From contig JAUVXF010000003.1 in the NCBI GenBank assembly GCA_030603695.1, positions 154,999-218,998 of the forward strand: 64,000 nt of DNA, in the 5' to 3' direction. The notes beneath the pieces were generated by a model, which saw nothing but the letters and a program-made list of their open reading frames with translations, did not search any database and was not told the origin of the DNA. Position 1 is the stretch's first letter. Each line of letters opens with the position of its first letter. Position numbers and translations under genes: made by a program. The stretch comes from Natronohydrobacter sp. (lineage in GTDB: Bacteria; Pseudomonadota; Alphaproteobacteria; Rhodobacterales; Rhodobacteraceae). Of this stretch, positions 31,295 through 42,124 are shown in pieces.

Positions 31295-31708
31295 TCATAC
31301 CGTGGGGATGCCTTGTTCCCGACAATCATCCACGATCACTTCGGCGTCCATGTTGCGCAGTCCCAAGGGCAAATCTGCCGAGATGACGAAACCGCCATCC
31401 GCTTCCAAAACAGTGCCCCGGCGCGTGACATTTGTGCGCACATGCTGCGCGAAACTGTAGCCGCGGATTAGCGCATATTGCGCCGCCGCACAACGCGCAT
31501 AGGCCACCACATCTGCCCGGCTGCGCGCCCCGTCCATCCGCACCAGAAAGCTGACAGTGTTTGCATCCAGAAGCCGCGTTTCAACCCCCAGATACTGTGC
31601 CCCGCTTGGTGGTGTGACTGGCGCGCGCGCGGCCTGCCCTTCGCCACAGGCCATCAGGCCGCCACAGGCGACCCCGACCAGTACTAGGCTGGACACAGTG
31701 CGCGCCAT
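31295..31708 (-). CDS. Hypothetical (lipo)protein encoded between nuoG and nuoH
   Basis: Signal peptide with lipobox-like LMACGEG; 137 aa; tightly spaced in operon. Confidence 0.72.
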   Translation of the reverse strand: MARTVSSLVLVGVACGGLMACGEGQAARAPVTPPSGAQYLGVETRLLDANTVSFLVRMDGARSRADVVAYARCAAAQYALIRGYSFAQHVRTNVTRRGTVLEADGGFVISADLPLGLRNMDAEVIVDDCREQGIPTV

Positions 31709-31714
31709 ACCCGT

Positions 31715-33727
31715 TTACTCCGCCGCCAGCGGCGCGGCGTTGCGCGCCTTCGCCATTCTGGAAAGTTCGGCCATCAGGCTTGATGCCCGCGCGATGGGAT
31801 TGGTCAGGTAGAAATCTGCAATCGCATTGCGGAAATCGGCCTTGCCAAGCGGGGCTTGCTCCAGCGGTTGCCAAGCGTTTTCCGCCACAACATCAATCTC
31901 GCCTAAATGCGGCACGGCCACCATAAGATGCGTGCGCAGCGCGGTGATTGTATCGAAAGGCAGGGTTGCGCCCAATTCGGCAGACAGGGCGCGCAGGATG
32001 GCCCAGTTTTCCTTGGCCTCTCCGGGGGCAAAGCCTGCGCGCAGGGCAAGCTGCGGGCGGCCTTCGGTATTCACAAAAAGCCCCGGCTCCTCGGTATAGG
32101 CGCTGCCCGGCAAGATGATATCCGCCCGGTGTGCGCCCCTGTCGCCATGGCTGCCTTGATAGATCACAACAGCGCCCGGCGCGATGTCTATCTCATCTGC
32201 GCCAAGGTTATAGATCACCTCGGCCCCTTCAACCGCAGCCTTGATCCCGCCCTCTGTGGTGCAGCCGATATCCATGGCCCCAACGCGAGCGGCGGCTGTG
32301 TGCAGCACCAAAAGCCGCGCGCCGGTTGCATCGCATAGCGCCATTGCCGCAGCCAGAACCGCCGCGCCATCTGCCTCGCGCAATGCGCCTTGGCCAATGA
32401 TGACAACGCCCTCTGCATCGCTGGCCTTGGCCGAAGTCACCAGCGCCGCAAGCGCTGCCCGATCTGTGCCCAGATGAGTGTAATCATATGTCAGATCAAC
32501 GGCTTCACCCACCAGCGCCACATCTGCGCCCTGCATCCACGCCTTGCGGATGCGTGCATTCAGAACAGGCGCTTCGTGGCGCGGATTTGTGCCAATCAGC
32601 CAGATGCGCTTGGCATGGTCGATATCTTCAATCGCCGCCGTGCCCACATAGCCAGAGCGGTTCCCCGCAGGCAGATGCGCGCCATCAAGGCGGCATTCAA
32701 CTTGCCCGCCCTGCCCCTCTATCAGCAATTTCAGCGCATAAGCCGCCTCGGCAGAGGCAAGATCGCCCACCAGCCCGGCCAGCCTTTTGCCCTTCATCGC
32801 GGCCGCTGCGGCAGATAGCGCCTCTGGCCATGTGGCAGGGCGCAGCTTGCCATTTTCGCGGATATAGGGGCGGTCAAGGCGCTGGCGCTTCAGCCCGTCC
32901 CAGATATAGCGGGATTTATCTGAAAGCCATTCTTCATTCACCCCGTCATGGTTGCGCGGCAAAATCCGCATCACTTCGCGGCCTTTGGTATCTACCCGAA
33001 TGTTCGATCCAAGCGCGTCCATCACATCAATGGTTTCTGTCTTGGTCAGTTCCCATGGCCGCGCGGTAAAGCTGTAGGGCGCAGACACCAGCGCACCCAC
33101 CGGGCAGAGATCTACGATATTGCCCACCATCTCGGAGTCGATCAGTGCCCCTAGATAGGTGGTGATCTCTGCATCCTCGCCCCGGCCTGTCTGGCCCATG
33201 ACAGAGACACCCGCCACTTCGGTAGTGAACCGAACACAGCGCGTGCAGGAGATGCAGCGCGTCATATGAGTTTCCACAAGCGGGCCAAGCTTCAGGTCTT
33301 CGCTGGCGCGCTTGGGTTCACGGTAGCGCGAAAAATCCACGCCATAAGCCATGGCCTGATCTTGCAGATCACATTCGCCGCCCTGATCGCAAATCGGGCA
33401 ATCCAGCGGGTGATTGATCAGCAAAAACTCCATCACCCCTTCGCGGGCCTTTTTCACCATGGGGGAATTGGTTTTCACCACGGGCGGCTGGCCCTCTGGG
33501 CCGGGGCGCAGGTCTTTGACCTGCATGGCGCAGCTTGCAGCGGGCTTGGGCGGGCCTCCCACGACCTCTACAAGGCACATGCGGCAATTTCCGGCAATCG
33601 ACAGCCGCTCGTGGTAGCAAAACCGTGGAATTTCAATCCCGGCCTCTTCACAGGCCTGAATAAGCGTCATCTCGGCGGGAACTTCCAGCTCTTTGCCGTC
33701 AATGATGATCTTGCGCAACTGGGACAT
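31715..33727 (-). CDS. nuoG: NADH-quinone oxidoreductase subunit G
   Basis: [42 protein letters not shown] Fe-S motifs. Confidence 0.97.
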   Translation of the reverse strand: MSQLRKIIIDGKELEVPAEMTLIQACEEAGIEIPRFCYHERLSIAGNCRMCLVEVVGGPPKPAASCAMQVKDLRPGPEGQPPVVKTNSPMVKKAREGVMEFLLINHPLDCPICDQGGECDLQDQAMAYGVDFSRYREPKRASEDLKLGPLVETHMTRCISCTRCVRFTTEVAGVSVMGQTGRGEDAEITTYLGALIDSEMVGNIVDLCPVGALVSAPYSFTARPWELTKTETIDVMDALGSNIRVDTKGREVMRILPRNHDGVNEEWLSDKSRYIWDGLKRQRLDRPYIRENGKLRPATWPEALSAAAAAMKGKRLAGLVGDLASAEAAYALKLLIEGQGGQVECRLDGAHLPAGNRSGYVGTAAIEDIDHAKRIWLIGTNPRHEAPVLNARIRKAWMQGADVALVGEAVDLTYDYTHLGTDRAALAALVTSAKASDAEGVVIIGQGALREADGAAVLAAAMALCDATGARLLVLHTAAARVGAMDIGCTTEGGIKAAVEGAEVIYNLGADEIDIAPGAVVIYQGSHGDRGAHRADIILPGSAYTEEPGLFVNTEGRPQLALRAGFAPGEAKENWAILRALSAELGATLPFDTITALRTHLMVAVPHLGEIDVVAENAWQPLEQAPLGKADFRNAIADFYLTNPIARASSLMAELSRMAKARNAAPLAAE

Positions 33728-33730
33728 GCG

Positions 33731-34174
33731 TTACCTCTCCCGCAACTGGCGACCAAGCGCCGTGCGCTCGGAAATTTGGGTGCGCGCGAAAGCGCAAACT
33801 TCAGCTTCACTCTCTGGGTCAACGCCCGCGCGGCGCAGATGCGACAGCACGATCCCGCGCAAACGCTCGCGCTCTGCTTCATCTTCCACAAAGGCTTCGA
33901 TCTGGGCACGGCTAAACCCAAGCGCGCGCGCGCGGTTATACAGCGACAGAAAATAATTGACGCGTGTCAGCCGCCCCGGCGGGCTAACCGCAGGGCAGGT
34001 ATCCACCACATGCTTGATCAGCGCCGCCGTAAACAGCCCGTTGTAAATGGCGGGCGTATTGCGCAACGTGTCATTCACCTCGGCCTGAGATTGCGCCGCG
34101 GACGTGGGCGCGGCAACTGCAAGCGCCACTCCCAGCACAATCGCCGCAAGCTTGGTGTTGGCCCGCATCATCAT
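33731..34174 (-). CDS. Secreted hypothetical protein encoded between nuoF and nuoG (DUF5333-like)
   Basis: Signal peptide ([22 protein letters not shown]), 147 aa, two Cys; position matches DUF5333 proteins recalled from Rhodobacteraceae nuo operons. Confidence 0.7.
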   Translation of the reverse strand: MMMRANTKLAAIVLGVALAVAAPTSAAQSQAEVNDTLRNTPAIYNGLFTAALIKHVVDTCPAVSPPGRLTRVNYFLSLYNRARALGFSRAQIEAFVEDEAERERLRGIVLSHLRRAGVDPESEAEVCAFARTQISERTALGRQLRER

Positions 34175-35469
34175 TCCGCCGCAACTTTCGCCGCGCGCCC
34201 GGCCTTTTGGGATGCAATCCTGTCTTCAATCACATCGCGGAAATTGCGGATCAAGCCCTGAATGGGCCATGCCGCCGCATCGCCAAGCGCGCAAATCGTG
34301 TGGCCCTCTACCTGCTTGGTCACATCCCACAGCATGTCAATCTCTTCCACCTCGGCCTCGCCGCGCAACAGCCTGTCCATCACGCGCATCATCCAGCCTG
34401 TGCCTTCGCGGCAGGGGGTGCATTGGCCGCAGCTTTCATGCTTGTAGAATTTGGACAGCCGCCAGATGGCTTTGATAATGTCAGTCTGCTTGTCCATCAC
34501 GATAACCGCCGCCGTGCCAAGGCCAGACCCCAACTCTCCGCGCAGGTAATCGAAATCCATGATTGCATCGCGCATCTTTTCGCCGCGCACACAAGGCACA
34601 GAGGAACCGCCGGGAATAACTGCCAGCAGATTGTCCCAGCCGCCGCGAATGCCGCCACAATGCTTTTCAATCAGTTCTTCAAAGCTGATCGACATGGCTT
34701 CTTCCACCACGCAAGGGCGGTTCACATGGCCGGAAATCGCAAACAGCTTTGTTCCCGCATTATTGGGCCGGCCAAAGCCTGCAAACCACGCCCCACCACG
34801 GCGCAGGATTGTGGGCACAACGGCGATCGACTCCACGTTGTTCACAGTCGTCGGGCAGCCATATAGCCCCGCGCCAGCCGGAAACGGGGGTTTCATGCGC
34901 GGCATGCCCTTGCGGCCCTCAAGGCTTTCCAGAAGCGCGGTTTCCTCGCCGCAGATATAGGCGCCAGCGCCGTGGTGCAGATACAGATCAAAATCCCAGC
35001 CAGACCCGCAGGCATTCTTGCCGATCAACCCCGCCTCATAGGCCTCATCAATCGCGTTTTGCAGCGCTTCTTTCTCGCGGATATACTCGCCGCGAATATA
35101 AATGTAGCAGGCATGGGCATTCATCGCAAAACTGGCGATCAAGCACCCCTCTATCAGCGTATGCGGATCATGGCGCATGATTTCGCGGTCTTTGCAGGTG
35201 CCGGGCTCGGATTCGTCTGCATTCACAACCAGATAGGCCGGACGACCATCGCTTTCCTTAGGCATGAAAGACCATTTCAGACCTGTAGGAAAGCCAGCAC
35301 CCCCGCGCCCGCGCAGGCCCGATTGCTTCATTTCATCCACAATCCAGTCGCGGCCCTTTTCCAATATCTTTTTGGTGCCATCCCAATGGCCCCGCGCAAC
35401 CGCACCTTTCAAAGAGCGGTCATGCATTCCATAGAGGTTGGTAAAGATGCGATCCTGATCTTTAAGCAT
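34171..35469 (-). CDS. nuoF: NADH-quinone oxidoreductase subunit F
   Basis: [19 protein letters not shown] (NADH/FMN site), [15 protein letters not shown]. Confidence 0.97.
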   Translation of the reverse strand: MLKDQDRIFTNLYGMHDRSLKGAVARGHWDGTKKILEKGRDWIVDEMKQSGLRGRGGAGFPTGLKWSFMPKESDGRPAYLVVNADESEPGTCKDREIMRHDPHTLIEGCLIASFAMNAHACYIYIRGEYIREKEALQNAIDEAYEAGLIGKNACGSGWDFDLYLHHGAGAYICGEETALLESLEGRKGMPRMKPPFPAGAGLYGCPTTVNNVESIAVVPTILRRGGAWFAGFGRPNNAGTKLFAISGHVNRPCVVEEAMSISFEELIEKHCGGIRGGWDNLLAVIPGGSSVPCVRGEKMRDAIMDFDYLRGELGSGLGTAAVIVMDKQTDIIKAIWRLSKFYKHESCGQCTPCREGTGWMMRVMDRLLRGEAEVEEIDMLWDVTKQVEGHTICALGDAAAWPIQGLIRNFRDVIEDRIASQKAGRAAKVAAE

Positions 35470-35490
35470 AAGCTTGCCCTTTCCTTGCCC

Positions 35491-35718
35491 CTAGCGCTTG
35501 GCCCTGCCCTGCCGCCAGATGCGAAATGTCACAACCAGCGCCCAGCCAAAGGCCGCCAGCGCTGCGAAATCTATCAAAAAGGCAAAGCGCGCCTGCCAGC
35601 CATATTCCCGGCCGATCTGCTGTAGCAAAAACCATCCCACAATCGCCACGCACATCACGATCGCGGCAAACCGGGCTTGCCGCGCGCGTTCCATGTCGGC
35701 CTTGGTGGGTTTGGTCAT
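35491..35718 (-). CDS. Small membrane protein encoded between nuoE and nuoF (DUF5337-like)
   Basis: 75 aa MTKPTKADMERARQARFAAIVMCVAIVGWFLLQQIGREYGWQARFAFLIDFAALAAFGWALVVTF, two predicted TM helices. Confidence 0.75.
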   Translation of the reverse strand: MTKPTKADMERARQARFAAIVMCVAIVGWFLLQQIGREYGWQARFAFLIDFAALAAFGWALVVTFRIWRQGRAKR

Positions 35719-35750
35719 CTGCCCGCTGTCCTTTCATCTGCCAAAGTGCC

Positions 35751-36824
35751 CTATGCCGTTCCGGCCAGGGCTTTGGCCTGCCCAACCCAATCATCCCGGC
35801 TGGCGCGCCCTTTGAACCCTTCAAGGTTCTCATCCATCCATGCCACATCTTGCTGGCCCCAAGCGGCAATCTGCCAGAAATGGAATATGCCCATTGTGTT
35901 CAGCTGCGCTTCAAGTTTCGGGCCAACGCCTTTGATCTTTTTCAGATCATCCGCGGCGCCCTTCGGCTCTGCCAGCATTTCAGGCTTTGTTGCGCCCTGC
36001 GTCGCGGGCTTGGCAGCCGATGTGGCAGGCGCTTCCTGCTTGCTGATACCGGTTTTATCAGCAGGCAGCGCCGCCGCTGGTTTTGGCTCTGTGGCTTTGC
36101 CTTTTGCGCCTTTGGGCGCAGGCTTGCCCTGCCAAGGCGCAATCAGCGGCACTTCGGTTCCATCAATGCGCTTCAGCGTATCGCCAATGCGGCTTGCCAG
36201 CGCGACAGAGCCATTCTGCCCCTCGCCTGTCATATCCCTCAAAGTGGTTGCCCCGCCCAAAGGTTCGCAGGAAAAACGCCCGTTCTGTGGCCCCGGTGTC
36301 GGAACCTTGCCCGCCGCCATGTCATCCAGCATCTTGCCAAAGCCTTCGGCGGTCAGATCCTCGAAATAATCCTTGCCGATCTGGGCCATAGGCGCATTGG
36401 TGCAAGCACCCAGACATTCCACCTCTTCCCAGCTGAATTTGCCATCTGGTGACAGCATATGCGGGCGCGGCGCGATTTTCTGCTTGCACACCTCTATCAG
36501 CTTTTCAGCGCCGCAGATCATGCAGCTTGTTGTGCCGCAAATCTGGATATGCGCAACAGAACCTACGGGTTGCAGCTGGAACATGAAGTAGAATGTCGCC
36601 ACTTCCAGCGCCCGGATATATGCCATACCCAGCATGTTGGCCACATATTCAATCGCAGGCCGGGTTAGCCAGCCTTCCTGCTCCTGCGCGCGCCACAGAA
36701 GCGGAATAATCGCGCTGGCCTGACGGCCTTCGGGGTATTTGGTGATCTGCGCTTCCGCCCAAGCCAGATTGGCGGGGGTAAAGGCAAAGGTTTTGGGCTG
36801 GTCTGGGTGCAGGCGGCGCAACAT
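35751..36824 (-). CDS. nuoE: NADH-quinone oxidoreductase subunit E with long C-terminal extension
   Basis: Thioredoxin-like 2Fe-2S core ([46 protein letters not shown]) followed by low-complexity Ala/Lys linker and C-terminal [26 protein letters not shown]. Confidence 0.95.
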   Translation of the reverse strand: MLRRLHPDQPKTFAFTPANLAWAEAQITKYPEGRQASAIIPLLWRAQEQEGWLTRPAIEYVANMLGMAYIRALEVATFYFMFQLQPVGSVAHIQICGTTSCMICGAEKLIEVCKQKIAPRPHMLSPDGKFSWEEVECLGACTNAPMAQIGKDYFEDLTAEGFGKMLDDMAAGKVPTPGPQNGRFSCEPLGGATTLRDMTGEGQNGSVALASRIGDTLKRIDGTEVPLIAPWQGKPAPKGAKGKATEPKPAAALPADKTGISKQEAPATSAAKPATQGATKPEMLAEPKGAADDLKKIKGVGPKLEAQLNTMGIFHFWQIAAWGQQDVAWMDENLEGFKGRASRDDWVGQAKALAGTA

Positions 36825-38047
36825 TAGCGGTCAATCTCTCCGAAAACGACATCCATCGTGCCGATAATGGCGGCCACATCGGCCAGTTGGTGCCCTTTGG
36901 CGATGTAATCCATGCTTTGCAGGTGCAGGAAACCGGGCGCACGCAGTTTGGCGCGGTAGGGCTTGTTCGTGCCATCTGCCACCAGATAGACCCCGAACTC
37001 ACCTTTCGGCGCTTCCACAGCGGCATAAACTTCGCCCGCCGGCACATGGAATCCTTCGGTGTATAGCTTGAAATGGTGAATCAAGGCTTCCATGCTGGTT
37101 TTCATCTCGGCCCGTGGCGGCGGTGTGATCTTGCCGCGCGCCAGCACATCGCCCTGGCCTTCGGGCGCGCGCAATTTGGCAATTGCTTGCAAGATTATAG
37201 AGGTGGATTCGCGCATTTCCGCCATGCGGCACAGGTAGCGATCATAGCAATCGCCATTCTTGCCCACCGGAATTTTGAAATCGAACTCGTCATAGCATTC
37301 ATAGGGCTGGGCGCGGCGCAAATCCCATGCCAGACCAGAGCCGCGCACCATCACGCCGGAATAGCCCCAATCCAGAATATCTTGCTCTGTCACAACGCCA
37401 ATATCGGCATTGCGCTGTTTGAAAATACGGTTCTCTGTCAGCAGCCCGTCGATATCATCCAGCATTTTGGGGAAGTCATGCGCCCATGCCTCTATGTCGT
37501 CTAACAGCGCGGGCGGAAGATCTTGGTGCACGCCGCCGGGGCGGAAATAGGCAGCATGCAGACGCGCACCGCAGGCGCGCTCGTAAAAGATCATCAGCTT
37601 CTCGCGCTCTTCAAACCCCCAAAGCGGCGGTGTCAGCGCGCCCACATCCATGGCCTGTGTGGTTACATTCAGCAAATGGTTCAGAATGCGGCCAATTTCG
37701 GAATAAAGCACCCGGATCAGAGAGGCGCGGCGCGGCACTTCCACGCCTGTCAGCTTCTCGATTGCCAAGCACCAGGCATGTTCCTGATTCATCGGCGCCA
37801 CATAATCCAGCCGGTCAAAATACGGCAGGTTTTGCAGATAGGTGCGGCTTTCCATCAGCTTTTCTGTGCCGCGATGCAACAGTCCGATATGGGGGTCGCA
37901 GCGCTCTACGATCTCGCCATCCAGTTCCAGCACCAGACGCAAAACACCATGTGCGGCAGGGTGTTGCGGGCCGAAGTTGATGTTGAAATTGCGGATGCGC
38001 TGCTCAGATGTCTGCGCGTCCTGAAACCCTTTGGAGCCGTCCATCAT
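36824..38047 (-). CDS. nuoD: NADH-quinone oxidoreductase subunit D
   Basis: [36 protein letters not shown]. Confidence 0.97.
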   Translation of the reverse strand: MMDGSKGFQDAQTSEQRIRNFNINFGPQHPAAHGVLRLVLELDGEIVERCDPHIGLLHRGTEKLMESRTYLQNLPYFDRLDYVAPMNQEHAWCLAIEKLTGVEVPRRASLIRVLYSEIGRILNHLLNVTTQAMDVGALTPPLWGFEEREKLMIFYERACGARLHAAYFRPGGVHQDLPPALLDDIEAWAHDFPKMLDDIDGLLTENRIFKQRNADIGVVTEQDILDWGYSGVMVRGSGLAWDLRRAQPYECYDEFDFKIPVGKNGDCYDRYLCRMAEMRESTSIILQAIAKLRAPEGQGDVLARGKITPPPRAEMKTSMEALIHHFKLYTEGFHVPAGEVYAAVEAPKGEFGVYLVADGTNKPYRAKLRAPGFLHLQSMDYIAKGHQLADVAAIIGTMDVVFGEIDR

Positions 38048-38652
38048 CGCGCACCCTCTTTCTTCTCGTCACCGGGAAGGATGTAATCGGCACCTTCCCA
38101 AGGCGACATGAAATCAAACTGCCGATACTCCTGCACCAGTTGCACCGGTTCATAGACAACGCGTTTCAGCGCCTCATCATAGCGCACCTCGGTATAGCCC
38201 GTGGTTGGAAAATCCTTGCGCAGCGGATGACCGCGAAAGCCGTAATCTGTCAGCAAACGCCGCAAATCCGGGTGGCCAGAGAAGAGAAGCCCATACATAT
38301 CAAAAACTTCACGCTCAAACCAGTTCGCGGCGGGGTAAAGCGCTGTCAGGGATGGGGCAATCTCTTCTTCGCCTATCGCAACCTTCACCCGGATGCGGTG
38401 ATTCAGATACATTGACAGGAAATGATACACCAATTCAAACCGCTTGCGCCGCCCCGGCCAATCCACGGCGGTTATATCCACCAGTGTTGAAAAGCGCAGG
38501 CTTTCATCATGCTGCAAATGGCGCACCAGTTTTACCAGATGCGAGAGCGTGGTGGTGACAGTCAATTCGTCATACGCGATGTCGTGGCGCACAATCGCGT
38601 CACCCATGCGCATTTCCAACAAGGCGGCCAGTTCGTTCAATGCCTCTGACAT
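38044..38652 (-). CDS. nuoC: NADH-quinone oxidoreductase subunit C
   Basis: [40 protein letters not shown]. Confidence 0.97.
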   Translation of the reverse strand: MSEALNELAALLEMRMGDAIVRHDIAYDELTVTTTLSHLVKLVRHLQHDESLRFSTLVDITAVDWPGRRKRFELVYHFLSMYLNHRIRVKVAIGEEEIAPSLTALYPAANWFEREVFDMYGLLFSGHPDLRRLLTDYGFRGHPLRKDFPTTGYTEVRYDEALKRVVYEPVQLVQEYRQFDFMSPWEGADYILPGDEKKEGAR

Positions 38653-38664
38653 GGGGCGCTCTCC

Positions 38665-39554
<890 letters not shown>

Positions 39555-39610
39555 CTTTGGCTCCTTCTACGCGCGGTGGGCCTTGCCCGTGCCGCAACTT
39601 GGCTGCCCTT

Positions 39611-39651
39611 CATCTACTCCCGAAGGACGATAGGGTCAACTAAAGTAGATG
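39611..39651. other. Inverted repeat in the nuo operon leader/promoter region
   Basis: CATCTACT (39611-39618) and AGTAGATG (39644-39651), 25-nt spacer. Confidence 0.5.
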
Positions 39652-39795
39652 CGATCCGGGTGGAAAAATCATGGGTCTGAATACAACTGTATACCAAACA
39701 ACCCTTATAAAACCGCAAGAAGCCCCGCATATGGCCAAGCTTCCCTTACGTCATCCGGTGGCGAACGCTGCAATGCAGAATCACCGGCGCCGCGC

Positions 39796-40578
39796 CTATT
39801 TGGCCCAGGATGGTTTACGCCGCGCAAAGAAGGCATCTATTCCCTCGCGGGCCTCTTCCCCGTCCCAGCAGGCCACCAGTTCGGCAATCGAATGATCTAT
39901 ATCTTGGGGTGATATCCCTGCCCCCAGATGGCGGGCCAGGGCTTTGGCGCGCGCCACGGCTTCGGGGGCGCAGGACAGGTATGGCAATATTTCAGCCTCT
40001 ATCGCAGAATCCAACCCCTCTGGCGGGGTCGTGCGGGCCAGCAGGCCCAGAGTCACCGCCTCGGCAGCCTCAAAAATCCGCGCCGACATGAACACCCGCC
40101 GCGCCATTGCCGCGCCCATGCGGGCCAGAACATAAGGGCCAATCGTGGCCGGGATCAGGCCAAGGCGCGTTTCTGTCAGGCCAAAACATGCGCCCTCTAC
40201 GCCGATGGCAACATCACAGACCGCCATCATGCCAATCCCACCGCCAAAGGCCTGGCCTTGCACCCGGCCAATCAGCGGTTTGGGCAAAGAGTTCAGCGCG
40301 CCCAGCATTTCGGCCAGAGCGCGCGCGCTGTTCGCGCGCGTCGCGCCATCGGCCTGCATTTGCGCGCGCATCCAGTCCAGATCACCGCCCGCGCAAAAGC
40401 TTTTGCCGCGCGCCCCCAGCACCACCACCCGCACAGCAGGATCAGCCCCAAGCTGAGCGGCGGCGGTGCGAAGCTCTGCAATCATCCGCGCATCCAGCGC
40501 ATTATGCTTGTTGGGGCGGTTAAGATACAGCCACGCCACGCCGCGTGTGTCGGTTTCCATCTCCAGCGTTTCAAACAT
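39796..40578 (-). CDS. liuC: Enoyl-CoA hydratase, probable methylglutaconyl-CoA hydratase
   Basis: Crotonase motifs (GKSFCAGGDLDWM, GRVQGQAFGGGIGMMAVCDVAI) and location in liu cluster. Confidence 0.85.
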   Translation of the reverse strand: MFETLEMETDTRGVAWLYLNRPNKHNALDARMIAELRTAAAQLGADPAVRVVVLGARGKSFCAGGDLDWMRAQMQADGATRANSARALAEMLGALNSLPKPLIGRVQGQAFGGGIGMMAVCDVAIGVEGACFGLTETRLGLIPATIGPYVLARMGAAMARRVFMSARIFEAAEAVTLGLLARTTPPEGLDSAIEAEILPYLSCAPEAVARAKALARHLGAGISPQDIDHSIAELVACWDGEEAREGIDAFFARRKPSWAK

Positions 40579-41437
40579 CGCTACCCCTTTCATGGCGCAT
40601 GTTATGCACCATCTGCACCGCCTGCGCCAAAACCTTACGATCAAGGCCGGTATGCCAGCCCATCCCTGTCAGCCATTCATGCACGGCCTCTGTGGCCACA
40701 TTGCCCGATGCACCGGGCGCATAGGGGCAGCCGCCCAAACCGCCGATCGCGGCATCAAACACCCGCAAGCCCATTTCAAGCGAGGTTTCGATATTCGCCA
40801 GCGCCAGCCCGCCTGTATCGTGGTAATGCCCTGCAAGCTGTGCTGCGGGCAGTTCTTGCAGCACGGCGCGCAGCATGGCCGCAATCGTCTCTGGTGTGCC
40901 GCGCCCGATGGTATCGCCCAGGCTGATTTCATAGCAGCCCAGATCGCGCAACCGTGCCACCACCCAAGCCACGCGCGCAGGCGCCACCGGGCCATCATAG
41001 GGGCAATCTGTCACGCAAGACACATAGCCCCGGACGGGCACACCCGCAGCGCGCGCGGCGTCTGCGACCGGGGCGAAGCGCGCCAAACTCTCGGCAATGG
41101 TGCAATTCAGATTGGCCTTGCTGAACCCTTCGGACGCCGCACCAAAAATAGCCACCTCATCCGCCCGCGCGGCAAGCGCGCGTTCCAGCCCTGTGATATT
41201 TGGCACAAGTGCGGCATAGCGCAGGCCCGCGCGCCGTGTGATCTGTGCCAGAACATCGGCACTATCGGCCATTTGCGGCACCCATTTGGGGCTGACAAAA
41301 CTGGCCACTTCCATTCGCCGAAAGCCCGCGCCGCTCAGGCAATCCACCAGAGCCACTTTGGCGGCAGTCGGGATCAGGCGCTTTTCGTTTTGAAACCCAT
41401 CGCGCGGGCCAACCTCGAATATCTCGACATATGCCAT
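40571..41437 (-). CDS. liuE: Hydroxymethylglutaryl-CoA lyase
   Basis: VEIFEVGPRDGFQNEK; GLGGCPYAPGASGNVATE. Confidence 0.93.
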   Translation of the reverse strand: MAYVEIFEVGPRDGFQNEKRLIPTAAKVALVDCLSGAGFRRMEVASFVSPKWVPQMADSADVLAQITRRAGLRYAALVPNITGLERALAARADEVAIFGAASEGFSKANLNCTIAESLARFAPVADAARAAGVPVRGYVSCVTDCPYDGPVAPARVAWVVARLRDLGCYEISLGDTIGRGTPETIAAMLRAVLQELPAAQLAGHYHDTGGLALANIETSLEMGLRVFDAAIGGLGGCPYAPGASGNVATEAVHEWLTGMGWHTGLDRKVLAQAVQMVHNMRHERGSDV

Positions 41438-41439
41438 TG

Positions 41440-42090
41440 CTACCCCTGCCCCTCTTGTGGTTTTTCTGGCGGCGGGTAAAAATCGCGCAGATAAATTTGC
41501 GCCTGCCCATCACGCGCCAAGGCGCGCTGAAAGGCGGGGCGCGCGGCGGCCTGTGCCAGATAGGCCGCCGCGCCATCTGGCAAGGCGACAAAGCGTTTGG
41601 CCAGCAAAACACCGTAACCCAGCGCGATATCGGCCACAGAGAAAGACCCCGCCACCCAATCCGTGCCAAGGCTGCGCAGGGCATTTTCCAGCCGCCGCGC
41701 TTCCAACCGCATCACAGTGTCAGAGCGCATGTCGGCGCTGCGCAAAACAATATGATGCTGCGTCAGATTGGACAGCATCGCGCCCAAGGTTTCGGCATAA
41801 TGCAGCCCTTGCAAAAACGCGGCGCGCGGCGCTGTGCCCTCGGCTGGGCGCAGATGCGGGGCAAGGCATTCGGCCAGATAAAGAAGGATCGCGCCACTTT
41901 CACACAGCGTTTCACCGTCAATCTCTATGGCAGGCACACGGCCCGCGGGCGCGCGCGCCAAATGTTCGGGGCTGCGCAAGGATGTGTCAAAAAAGCTGCA
42001 ATGGATCACCTCATAGGGGGCGCCAATCTCTTCCAAGGCCCAGAGCACCCTGAAAGAACGCGATTGCGCCACATGCCACAGCCGGATCAT
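41440..42090 (-). CDS. Glutathione S-transferase family protein
   Basis: IRLWHVAQSRSFRVLWALEEIGAPYEV; VPAIEIDGETLCESGAILLYLAE. Confidence 0.9.
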   Translation of the reverse strand: MIRLWHVAQSRSFRVLWALEEIGAPYEVIHCSFFDTSLRSPEHLARAPAGRVPAIEIDGETLCESGAILLYLAECLAPHLRPAEGTAPRAAFLQGLHYAETLGAMLSNLTQHHIVLRSADMRSDTVMRLEARRLENALRSLGTDWVAGSFSVADIALGYGVLLAKRFVALPDGAAAYLAQAAARPAFQRALARDGQAQIYLRDFYPPPEKPQEGQG

Positions 42091-42124
42091 GGCTGCACCC
42101 TTTTGGGTTGGGCGGCGCGCGCGT

